DNA from: Fomes fomentarius
Lineage: Eukaryota; Basidiomycota; Agaricomycetes; Polyporales; Polyporaceae
DNA: 64,000 bases
Direction: 5' to 3'
Assembly (NCBI GenBank): GCA_022606135.1
Contig: JABYQN010000008.1
Coordinates: 868,001 to 932,000, forward strand
Shown here piece by piece: positions 24,301 through 35,326 of the stretch. Both the position numbers and the translations under genes were made by a program. Positions within the stretch are counted from its first letter, which is position 1, and each line of letters begins with the position of its first letter. The notes under the pieces were generated by a model. It did not search any database. It was not told the DNA's origin and saw only the letters and a list, made by a program, of their open reading frames with translations.

Positions 24301-26573
24301 AGCACGCGCAGCGACGCAGTGTCGGGTAATACAGAGAAGATCGACGTCAAGGAGATGAAAGAGGCGACGCCCGAGGTGCACGACACGTTCTCATTTCACC
24401 ACCTCAATTACGTTGTTCCCGTCGGTTCAGGCAAGACTCGGCAGCTTTTGGAGGATGTTTCGGGGTATGCGCCCCCTGGGAAGCTCACAGCGCTCATGGG
24501 CGAGTCCGGTGCGGGCAAGACGACGCTGTTGAATGTGCTTGCGGAGCGGACAACTGGTGGCGTTGTCACTGGTCAGCGGTACATGAACGGACACCCGCTT
24601 CCTTCGGACTTCCAAGCACATACGTACGTGTCTGGTTATTCTCCGCCTTTCTTCGAGTCAATTCTGATTGGGAGATCATAGTGGTTATTGCCAGCAGGTG
24701 GACACGCACCTGCCGACTGCGACCGTGCGCGAGGCGCTCCTGTTCTCTGCTAACCTCCGCCAGCCTCAGTCCGTCCCGCTTGAGGAGAAGAAGGCTTACA
24801 TCGAGAAGGTCCTGAAGATGTGTGGGCTCGCGGCCTACGCCGACGCCGTTGTCGGTTCCCTCGGCGTCGAACATCGCAAGCGCACCACGATCGCCGTTGA
24901 GCTCGTCGCTAAGCCGTCCCTCATCTTCCTGGACGAGCCCACCTCTGGCCTCGACTCGCAGAGTGCTTGGGCGATCACGAGCTTCCTCCGTGACCTTGCT
25001 GACAGTGGCCAGGCGATCGTTTGCACGATCCACCAACCTTCGGCGGAGCTGTTCCAGGTCTTCGACAGGTTGCTCTTGCTGAAGAAGGGTGGCCAGACGG
25101 TGTACTTCGGCGATATCGGTTCGCGGTCCAGTATCCTCATCGACTACTTCGAGCGCAATGGGGCGAGGAAGTGCGGTGACGACGAGAACCCGTAAGTCAT
25201 CATTCGCCGCGGTTGCTCATCTTTCACTGACTGTTGCTATCAGGGCCGAGTACATCCTTGAGGCGATCGGAGCGGGTGCCACGGCGACCACCGATGTCGA
25301 CTGGAAGGCTGCTTGGAATCAGTCTCCGGAAGCCGTGAACGTACAAGAGGAGCTTGAGCGCATCCACTCTGAGGGCCGGAGCAAGCCCCCTGTCCAGGCG
25401 CGTCTGAAGAGCAAATATCCGACCTCGTGGTGGTATCAGATGGTTTTGCTGCTCCGCCGCGATGCGGAGGCGCACTGGCGCGATCCGGTGTACCTCTTGG
25501 CGAAGATCGTCCTCAACATCGCCGCGGCTCTCCTCATCGGGTTCACGTTCTTCAAAGCCAAGACGACTATCCAGGGCACACAGAACCATCTCTTTGTAAG
25601 TAATTCGTTCCCTTCGTAAGTAAACATGGTCTAACGGTCCACCCGTGTAGGCCATCTTCATGTCGATGATTATCAGTGTTCCTCTCTCGAACCAGCTGCA
25701 AGTACCCTTCATCGACATGCGCAACATCTACGAGGTCCGGGAGCGCCACAGCAGGATGTACAACTGGACGGCGTTGATCACTTCTCAAATCCTGATTGAG
25801 ATTCCATGGAACATCCTTGGGTCGTCGCTGTACTTCCTCTGCTGGTACTGGACCGTTGGCTTCCCGACCGACCGCGCTGGGTTCACGTACTTCCTCCTTG
25901 GCTTCTGGTTCCCGTTGTACTACACGACCATCGGTCAGGCTGTCGCAGCGATGGCACCGAACGCGGAGATTGCTGCGCTGCTGTTCAGCTTCCTCTTCTC
26001 TTTCGTGCTAACATTGTGCGTATTCAACTGCTTCTTCCTCCCTCTTTTGATCCTGACTGATTGGCTGTGTAGCAACGGTGTTCTCCAGCCCTTCCGTCAG
26101 CTCGGCTGGTGGAGGTGGATGTACCGCTTGTCACCCTACACCTACCTCATCGAGGCCCTCCTCGGTCAGGCAATCGGACACCAGCCAATTCAGTGCTCCT
26201 CCGTCGAGCTAGTCACGATCGAACCTCCCTCTGGGCAGTCGTGCGCGACGTACATGGGTCCGTACATCTCAATGGCGGGCGGATACATGACGAATCCGGA
26301 TGCGACGAGCGGTTGCCAGTACTGCTCGTTCAGCACGACGGACGCGTTCTTGAACGTCAGCTTCAACATCTTCTACGAGAACCATTGGCGCGACATGGGC
26401 ATCTTCGCCGCGTTCGTCGTATTCAATGTAAGTGCCTGGCTATTGTCATGATACGAGTAGGTTGGCTAACCCTGACAACCTTGCAGATGGCTTCCATCTA
26501 CTTCTTGACATACATGTTCCGGATTAGGAAGGGGAGCTTGTTCAGCTTCCTGCGACGTTCCAAGTCTGCGTAA
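21363..26573 (+). CDS. PDR-type ABC transporter 1 (full-size, ABCG)
   Basis: Thirteen exons join in phase to 1506 residues: 21363-21763, 21828-22042, 22099-22546, 22602-22843, 22893-23529, 23589-23784, 23852-24067, 24127-24623, 24682-25191, 25244-25595, 25651-26015, 26073-26427, 26487-26573. The layout is NBD1-TMD1-NBD2-TMD2, as in Pdr5-type exporters. NBD1 has GRPGSGCST, with Cys in place of the Walker A Lys as is usual in this family, then [11 protein letters not shown] and a degenerate Walker B ending RGLD. NBD2 has [11 protein letters not shown], the variant signature [20 protein letters not shown] and an H-loop (CTIHQPS). Both TMDs are strongly hydrophobic. These pumps export drugs, lipids or metabolites at the plasma membrane using ATP; the substrate is unknown. 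A close paralogue lies on the opposite strand at 29176-34406. Confidence 0.95.
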
Positions 26574-26926
26574 ACTCCACGGTCTCTTATTCTTATCTTG
26601 AGTCATAAACTTTACTATCCTTCATCCCATCATGCTCCTCCACGCCGCCAGAATCCACATGCTACACAATGCATAGATATCAGACCTTCCTCATCAGCCC
26701 ATCTTAGACTTCGTTTTACCAACATACGCCTCTCTCTCACGTCTTTACCATATCTGCTACCTTATTGAAGGACTTGAAGTAGAATCAGAGCAACTCAATG
26801 CTTCGCGATACGAGTACTAAAATGCATAAGTAGGATCTACAGACATTGTAATGGGCACAATACAATAACCCACGAACTTCGTTATTCCTTCTACCGGCAC
26901 GTGCAAATGCCGTAGCCGTGGTGGTT
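26574..26926. other. 3' flank between convergent genes
   Basis: AT-richer sequence between the ends of transporter 1 (+) and the methyltransferase (-). Nothing beyond UTR or terminator sequence is seen. Confidence 0.4.
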
Positions 26927-28868
26927 TCAGACGACTGTCTTTGTCGCTGTCCAGAACGCAGCGTGGTAGACGTAACCGAGCATGCTTTGCGCATTGTTCG
27001 TGTAAGTCGTATCGATCGTACGCTCGTTCTACAGCGCGACGCCAGTTAGCACCAATGCCATGAAAGAAGACGGGAAACGGCATGGGTGGAGATGGCTCAC
27101 AGAGATCTCGAAGCCTATTCTGCGCGCGAGCTCTTTGACTTCTTCGAGGGTGAGCTCGACGGAGGGGTCGTTTGACGTGTTGTTCTCCCAGTGCCAAAGG
27201 AGCGGACCTATATACCCCAGAGAGTGTGGAATGTGCCGTGTACGCGATCAGCACAGTCGTCGAGATCCATCCAGTAGCCGGAAAGGAGGAGGGACCTGAC
27301 CTAAGTTGATCCACACGCCCCCGGGGCGAGTATGCGATGGATGATGCGAAGATAGTTCACGACGTTCTTTGCCTATGCGAGCCTGTCAGAGAGAACACCA
27401 CGGGCGACTGGCGTCGCTGGCGCATACATACCGTGTCGATGAAGAAGCAGGTCAGGACGGCGTCCCACTGCCCGGAAGATGGCTCGTCTGGGTCGTTCTC
27501 TTCAGCGCCGTAGATCTCCTCGAAGTCCCCTGCGGTCTGGTTTGAGAGAGGTGCAAACCGAGAAGGGGATCGGTGGCTGTAAGTTATCACTGACCGGCAA
27601 CGAGAGAAAAGTCGGATCCTGGCGGGAGGGAGGATGGAAGGACATCAGGAATTTGGATGGGTCGGAGGAGCGCATCCGTATCCCGTATGTTGGAGAAGGA
27701 GTGTACGTAGGGGTAGATGGTGTACTTGTTGATCGCATCGGTCCTGTATTGGACGAACAATGAGGTTCCTCGTACCTCTTCAGTTGTGGGTGTGTTGCGG
27801 AAATCACCTGTTGAGCATCAAGAACGATGCGAGAAGCATATAGTGGGAGAACTCGTTCCCCTGGCAAGCGAACCCTACGTGTGTCTGTCTGAGCTGAAGC
27901 TTTTCTCCGATGCAACGACAACCCCGGGTCGATGACCTACCGAGACTTGCTACGTCCCATGCCAACCGTCCAAGGCCCGCACCAGGAACGAGCACATGGA
28001 AGTTTCGTCTAGTGTCGGAATTCAGCAGCAAGACATGCGCGTGGGTAGTAGTAGATGCTGCCTACCTTTCCTCGGCCGGAATATCGTGGAAGTGCTGTAA
28101 CAGCGCTGATTTCATCGGCTCATAGCAGGCGTCACGTTCCACCTTTCCCTGCAACGCCTCTCAGACGGATGCCACACAGGAAGTCGCGATGATCGTTTTT
28201 GTTTACCTCGACGCTCCAGTCGCGGACAAGCTGCTTTAGCGTGCTCCGAAGCTTATCCATGTCATGCTCGCTTGGACGAAGTCGTTTTCCGTTCGCATCT
28301 GCGTCACGAGCGTGAACTTGACCATGGTCGTGCGAGTGAGAATGGGAGCCGTGCGAGTGGGAATGGGAGTGATTGTCGCCATGCGCCGAGTGACCTTTCA
28401 GGGGGAGTCCACAGTCTAAATAGGCTCAGAAGTGTTGCGCAGATGCCGACCTACTGTGAGAAGGTGCTGCAGTAAGATCGCGCCGATCGCCGTCCGAGTG
28501 GTCCTGGTCGTTGCCCTTGAGCTCTGGGACGTCTTCCAAGTCGCTGAGGCCGCCGGGCTCGAAGATCTCGGGGTTCGCGATGACTAGGTTAAGAAACTCC
28601 GCATTTTTTAGGATCGCGTGATCTGTTGCAGAGATCCTTTCCTTGTATCTCAGCGACTCTAGCAGCTCTCTGTCGGCGAGAGGGAGGGTGTGTATATCTT
28701 TCCTACGCCGGTTGTTGGCGTTCAGCTGTGGGCCCATCGTTCAGTCGCGTAAGTACTCGGACCTTTAAGTGCTCATCTTACGGCATAAGGGGCGTATTGT
28801 TGGAATGTAGAGATCACATTGGCGAAATGCCTCTGTTCCTCTTCGATCTGTGCGTCTGTGAACGACAT
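26927..28868 (-). pseudogene. Carnosine N-methyltransferase-like gene with frameshift
   Basis: Minus-strand exons are 28868-28782, 28725-28455, 28415-28207, 28148-28066, 28008-27941, 27874-27808, 27743-27595, 27529-27432, 27372-27301, 27207-27101 and 27028-26927. The encoded parts match the N2227/CARNMT1 family, which N-methylates carnosine or anserine-like dipeptides with S-adenosylmethionine. Visible motifs are the SAM loop [12 protein letters not shown], the NEFSHYM segment, PPGSDFSLVAGDFEEIYG, TCFFIDTAKNV and INLG followed by PLLWHWEN. All phases close except in exon 9. There the family sequence PGGVWINL requires one more base in a G run (plus-strand C5 at 27318-27322), and without it the frame hits a stop. 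It is either a recent pseudogene or a homopolymer sequencing error. Exon 3 encodes a His/Ser repeat (about 28325-28385). The intron 28416-28454 is only 39 bp. Confidence 0.8.
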
Positions 28869-29175
28869 CCTTGACCAGATCTTGGATGCGCGAGACCTTG
28901 AAGTTGTTGCGGCGACTCACAACTTCTTTCGGCGCTTGCAAGCTGGCTGCCGAGAGCACGTGGCCTTCTCTGAATTAGGCTACTCCAACTGCCAGTATTA
29001 GTCTGGTAGGCTATATGTCCCCCCTCTATTCAAAGAAAGCCTAGTACCCACCGCCGTGACCGCCATATGTCAACGCTATATCTGTCATTCAAGTTCTAAA
29101 GAGCCAAGTCGACAAATAGTAGTATGATGTTTGTGGGTTCCACTCCAAGACCTAGTTCGCTACATGCGAAGTTCC
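28869..29175. other. Intergenic, methyltransferase promoter
   Basis: About 300 bases between the methyltransferase start and the 3' end of transporter 2, both on the minus strand. No gene seen. Confidence 0.4.
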
Positions 29176-32100
29176 CTAGGCCGTCTTAATACGAAAGATA
29201 TACGTGAAGAGATAGATTGCAGCGACCTTGATGTGTCCCATCGTCAGTTCCATTACTACGCCCAGTATCCGCATCACAAGGAGAGCACTCACGTTGAAGA
29301 CAATGAAGGCAGCGAATATCCCGAGATCGCGCCAATGGTTGTCGTAGAAGATGTTCAGGCTCGTCTCTAAGAACGCATCCGTAGTACTGAAGGAGCAGTA
29401 CTGGCAGGCTCTCGTCGCATTTGGGTTCGTAGTGTAACCGCCCACCGAGGAGATGTACGGGCCCATGTACGCCGCGCACGACTGACCGGATGGAGGCTCT
29501 ATCGTCACGAGCTCGACAGGCGAGCACTGGATCGGCTGATGACCGACTGCCTGACCAAGTAACGCTTCGATGACATAGGTGTACGGCGAGAGGTAGTACA
29601 TCCACTGCCACCAACCGAGTTGGCTATATGGCTGGAAGACCCCATTGCTGCGAGAGTATGTCAATGGGAGAGACCACATAGAGATTGGCATAGCACGTAC
29701 AATGTGAGAACAAAAGAGATGAGGGTGCAGAAGAGCAACCCAGCGATCTCGGCGTTAGGCGCCATCGCTGCAACAGCCTACGTACATCATCAGCAATGAT
29801 CACGGGGGGTAGACTTCGGAAAGCAAACCTGGGCCATAGTCGTGTAGTACAACGGGAACAGAATGCCTATGATGAGGTACGTGAATCCCGCACGGTCAGT
29901 CGGGAAACCAACGGTCCAGTACCAGCACGGGAAGTACAGCGAGGACCCGAGGATATTCCACGGAATCTCGATCAAGATCTGCGATGTTGTCAAGGCAGTC
30001 CAGCTGTACATCCTGCTGTGTCTCTCTCGGATTTCATAGATGTTGCGCATGTCGATAAACGGGACATGAAGCTGATACGAAAGAGGATTGCCCAACATGG
30101 TAGTCATAAAGACGGCCTGTAAGAAGGAAATTCGGTCAGCTAACGCAGGTTCATGGCCGAACAATGCTGCTCACGAAAAGTTGGTTCTGCAACCCTTGGA
30201 TGGTCCTCTCAGCCTTGAAGAACGCAAAACCGATGATCAGCCCCCCGGCTATATTCAAGGCAAGCTTCGCGAGAAGATACACCGGGTCGCGCCAATGCGC
30301 CTCTGCGTCGCGCTTCAGCAGGAGTGTCATCTGGTACCACCACGAGGTCGGGTACTCGCTCTCCAGGCGTGTCTGAACAGGAGGCTTCCGCCGACCTTCG
30401 GCATGGATGCGCTCGAGCTCCCCTTGCACTTGAGCGGCCTCGGGCGACTTGTTCCAGGCAGCTCGCCAGTCAATGTCCGTAGAGGCAGTCGCACCAGCGC
30501 CGATCGCCTCAAGGATGTACTCCGCCCTGATGACAGCACTCAACTCAGCAATTGCATGCAGATCGAGGGCACTGATAACGTACGGGTTCTCATCGTCACT
30601 GCACTTCCTCGCCCCATTGCGCTCAAAATAGTCAATGACCACCGCAGACTTTGAACCAATGTTACCGAAGTATACCGTCTGTCCGCCCTTCTTCAGCAGC
30701 AGGAGCTTGTCGAACATCTGGAATAGCTCCGCTGACGGTTGGTGGATTGTGCACACGATCGCATGGCCGCTGTCAGCGAGGTCGCGGAGAAAGCTCGTGA
30801 TCGCCCAAGCACTTTGCGAGTCGAGGCCGGAGGTGGGCTCGTCCAGGAAGATGAGGGACGGCTTAGCGACGAGCTCAACCGCGATAGTAGTGCGCTTGCG
30901 TTGCTCGACGCCGAGGGAACCGACGATGGCGTCGGCGTAGGCCCCAAGCCCACACATCTTCAAAACCCTCTCGACATAGGCCTTCTTTTCCTCAAGCGGG
31001 ACGGACTGAGGCTGGCGGAGGTTAGCAGAGAACAGGAGCGCCTCGCGCACCGTCGCAGTCGGCAGATGCGTGTCCTCTTGCTGACAGTAAGCACTGCAGT
31101 GGTTCGGTCAGCTCTTCCCCTCAAAGCAAGTAGCTATCACCACATACGTTTGCGCCTGGAAGTCCGAAGGGAGTGGATGACCATTCATGTACCGCTTGCC
31201 GGTGATGACTCCGCTGGTCGTCCGCTCCGCCAACACGTTTAGTAACGTTGTCTTGCCCGCACCCGACTCGCCCATAAGCGCAGTGAGCCTCCCAGGAAGT
31301 ACACAGCCAGAGACGTCCTCCAAGAGCTGGCGCGTCTCGCCTTTCCCGATAGGTACGACGTAGTTGAGGTAATGAAACGAGAATGTGCTGTGCACCCTAG
31401 TAGCAGCATCTTTAAGCTCTTCGACGTCGGTCTCGCCGGCGCTAGCTGTCACAGCACCGCTGTTGGTGCTGCCCTTCTCTTCGTCAAATTCGGTCTCAGT
31501 AGCCTCAGATACTGGTGACTCGGAGCCGCGCTTGAAGAGCACGGAGCCCCTCCGTCCCGAGCTGAGGCCTTGATTGACTTCGGTCAGCAGCAGGAGTATG
31601 CCGACCAAACCAGTAGTGAACGCGCAAATCGCGCCGAAGTTCTGTGGGCGGAGTGGGCGGGTCTTTATCAGACGGCGCTACCTAGCATGAAGGTGTGTGT
31701 AAGGAAGACCTACCCTCCAGAGATGGCCATACGAGTATTCGTAGACAAGCCGAACGTACCTCAAACCGGAGACAGTGCGAGACCCAGGCACGGAGCCCAC
31801 CGTCATGCACGCCTGGTTTTCGACGGATATGCCTTCATATCCGGGCCCTTGTGGTACCAGAGTAGAGCATTGCGCGTCGATGGTGCGGAACTCGTTCCCC
31901 AACAACGCTTCGAGGCCGTATCCAAGAGGCTGTCCGAATGAAGTGTGAGGGAAAAGCCCAACCAAGCCTTCAGATGTACAACAATTTACTCACGTTGATC
32001 GAGTTGATCCATCTGAGTGCCCTGGTCATGTAAGGCCGTGGCACGGTGTACCCCGCGTATAGCGACAAAAGCAGTATGCTCACGCCAGCCACAGCGGTCG

Positions 32101-34406
32101 CCGGTGCTGGACTCTTGAACGCCATCGCAATGGCACGGAACCATGCCTTCATAGCGAGGGTAACGGTAAACGTGATCAGAAGAAATACGCTGGTGGGCAC
32201 AGGTCAACCACTCTCCTCTTGGAAACAAAGCGTGGAGAACTCACAAGAACTGTCCTGCAGATTGCTGTAGGCCAACGATGAAGTAAAGAGGGACGCCAAA
32301 GACGATCTGGTTCACGAGCGTGATTGGAACATCAACCGTAGTATGCGCGAGCGCCTCCACGAACGGATGGTACATCGCTGCTCTCGACTGTCGGTACACG
32401 ATTGGTCGTTGAGCAAACAACGCGGGTATTTCAGCCATAGATGCCATGGCCACAAACAGAAGTGAAAAGAACAGCACACCCGCTCGCGAGAAGAAAGAAT
32501 TGGTGTCGTTGGCCAGCCGCAGGTACACTGTACCAACGACGACCGCCTGAAGGAGGGACGACACGAGCTGGATGACCTGCGCTGCGCTGTCTCCACGGAT
32601 GATCTGCACACGGCGGCGCATGAGGACGCGCATCTGCATTCCAATGGAGGCGATGAACGGGCTCGTCTTGATAGAGTGCCTCGCGTGCTCCCTCTGGAAG
32701 CTCTGCTCGTAATGCGACTCCCGGTCACGCTTGCCGACGAATTCGTGACGGTACGCTTCGGTGTCTTCATGGTTCGCTCGAGCGAACTCAGACTTGTAGA
32801 AATAGTCGGCAAACTCGGCCGCCGTGCGGGGGACACGGCTCTCGTATCCCTTGCGGACGATGCGACCGTGCGGATCCGTCACTATATGCGTCTTGGCAAC
32901 AGGATATATGCGGCACAATAAGTAAATATTCACCAGACACGAGGAAGTCGGCCGTAGTTTGACGGTTGGCAGGCTCATATCCCATGTCGATGAAGTACTG
33001 GCGCGCCATGTCGGCTCGTCCGAAGTATACTTGTCTCCCTTCATAGATCACACAGACCTTGTCGAAGTCCCGGTAGAGCTGTTCCCCGGCCTGGTAGATG
33101 GCGGCGATGGTTGACTGTCGGCCAATGTCCGTAGCGATACGGAGCGCCTGGACGAACTCAAGAGCGGTGGACGCACTGTTTCATAACATGGTTCAGTGCG
33201 AGCGAATACGCAGGGAAGGAGAAAGTGGCACACACTCAAGCCCGCGCGTAGGATTGTCCCAGCAATACAGCAAACTACGACTCGCAAGCGCTTCACTGAT
33301 GGACACACGTTTCTTTTCGCCACCAGAGACGCCGCGGATGGACGCGTCTCCGACAAGGGTATCCTTAACATGCTTCAGGCCGAACGCGGTCTCCAGCGCA
33401 TCCACTACGCGAGATACGTGCGTCTCGTGCGGGACTTGATGGTTTGGTGTGTGCGGCGTACGGGTCCGTGCGGCAAAGCGGAGTGTCTGGTCGACAGTGA
33501 GGGGAGGGAAGTGAACGTCGTCCTCGGGGCAATACTGGACGTCTCCGCGGTAACGCTGCTCGATTTGTTCGGGGGTGAGCGAGTCGTACCATACATCGCC
33601 GCCGATGGAATGGTAGTCCTGACGCTGGTTGGCCAACACCTTGAGCAGTGTGCTGCACCCCGACCCAGGGCGCCCGAGAACCACTAACAACGTGAAGGTC
33701 AGCATAGAGGACCGTTAGCGGACAGTGTCGTACTCACGTAGCATCTCTCCCGGACGTACAACGCCCTCAAACCCTGTCAAAATGTCCCTTGTCGCAGGTC
33801 GAAGCGCTCTCCGAATTCCGCGAACATAGTTGAAAGGGTTTAACGATGAGCCGAACGTTTCTTGACACAACGCAGTAGCGCCAATGCCTATAACTCGCAG
33901 GTCCTTGAATGCTACTCCGAGCTCTCTCCGCTTGATGCTCGAATCAGAGCTGAAGAGCCTGGCGATCGATATAGATGAATGGACTCAGAGATATACAGAC
34001 AGGAAAATCGAAGGACGCACTCTATCATAGGATTCCTTGAGGTCTCAAACTTCATGGAGACGTTGAATGGCGACGACAGGGTAACGACCGCCAAGACTGG
34101 CAGCGTACTCTTGCCTTGCTTCCCTTCGGTCACCGGAATGAGGCGGACTCGAGACTCTCCCGGCCTCGAAAATGTCCTATACAGTTGCTCTACTGAGTCC
34201 GCGGAGCCAAAGAAACCCGTATCCACGTGCGAGGCATGTTGCCAAAGAGGGTGATTGTAATGCGGCGGTTGACGAGAGGCGTAAGGGTTCTCGCTGTGTA
34301 TGGAACCATGGTCGCCGCTCAGGGTAGCGAAGGGTTCAGCGCTTGAGAGTGTCCGAGAGAAGTCATCTTGTCGCCTGACAGACTCCGACTGAGCATTTTC
34401 CGGCAT
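29176..34406 (-). CDS. PDR-type ABC transporter 2 (full-size, ABCG)
   Basis: It has the same architecture as transporter 1, with matching exon borders wherever both were checked. Exon 1 is 34406-34021 and the next intron is 33959-34020. NBD1 carries GRPGSGCST and [11 protein letters not shown], with [11 protein letters not shown] where Pro replaces the usual Ser. NBD2 carries [19 protein letters not shown] and [12 protein letters not shown]. Both membrane domains are complete and the stop is at 29176-29178. No disabling lesion was found, so it is probably a functional exporter. The N-terminal leader (about 130 residues) has diverged strongly from transporter 1, while the NBDs and TMDs are highly similar. 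Two introns, 30527-30583 (57 nt) and 29227-29292 (66 nt), are multiples of three without stops, so automatic annotation could wrongly keep them as coding. Role: ATP-driven efflux, substrate unknown. Confidence 0.92.
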
Positions 34407-35326
34407 TGCGAGGAAAACGCAGGTTTGAGCAGGTCGGAAGATCCAGGTCGAAAGTTATGTATGACATGTACACGTATGTTGCGGCTGACAGAAAAGTGTG
34501 GATGACCCGATCTGGGGCTGACCAGAGCCAATAGTTGCACGCATGTCAAGGGACATTGGTCCAGTTAGTCTGTACCCCGCCGTTGTAGCTCGCGCACCCG
34601 ACCAGTGGAGTAGTAGGATATGGAGCGCGCTAGCAGAGACATGAGGCGAGGAGGAGATGCGAGGTTAGGGTCTACTTGGTCAGCGAGAAAGAGGGCGCGT
34701 AACATCACCATGTACGAGGAGCGTCGTGGTCAGTACTATAGCTTGACTTAGCCATCTCACGAGCTAGGACGACTCCACCAGATCCAGTCATATTTACCAC
34801 ATAGGAGACCATGAGATGCAGCGAGAGAAGGACCGGTCGAGGAGGAAAGTCGCATGAGTAGTACTCGAGTTGACAGACTGTCGCAAGCTGGGACTCTGAG
34901 GATATAGCTTAGTACTTTCTGCGGTCGTGCGTCCCAGCTAAGATCAAGCTGCTAAAGGGGTTTGACAAACTGCGTCGCACTGACGGTGACTGAAGCTTCA
35001 GCGCTAGGGCCAAGGCCACGTGGTATACATAAATCTGACCGCGCACTTACCTCACGACGATCTATCTATCAACTCCAGAATGGGCTGCAGTGTACGGTAC
35101 TGCTAGTATAATACGATATGCGAGGTACCAAGACATCCAATGAATGGAAAAATGCACAAGCAAACGTTGAACCCCAGCTCCACGCCACGCACACACGCCG
35201 ACGGAGCAGATGCTAAGTAAGTAGGGAGGGTAGTGATGTGGATACAATCAATCGAACATGCATACAGATAGCCTACAGGTTGCGGTGATGACACAAATGA
35301 TACACAAGATATTGCAAGCGGGAGGA
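34407..35326. other. Promoter region of transporter 2 and 3' flank of AMSH
   Basis: About 0.9 kb without a supported gene. It holds the upstream region of the minus-strand transporter 2 and the end of the deubiquitinase transcript. No named regulatory site was identified with confidence. Confidence 0.4.

Larger units (their letters stand above)
21363..34406. repeat. Inverted paralogous gene pair (two PDR genes)
   Basis: The coding arms 21363-26573 (+) and 29176-34406 (-) form a long imperfect inverted repeat, about 5.2 kb each, around a 2.6 kb centre holding the methyltransferase. Identity is visible over many consecutive residues in both NBDs and TMDs. Exact identity was not computed. Confidence 0.8.
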
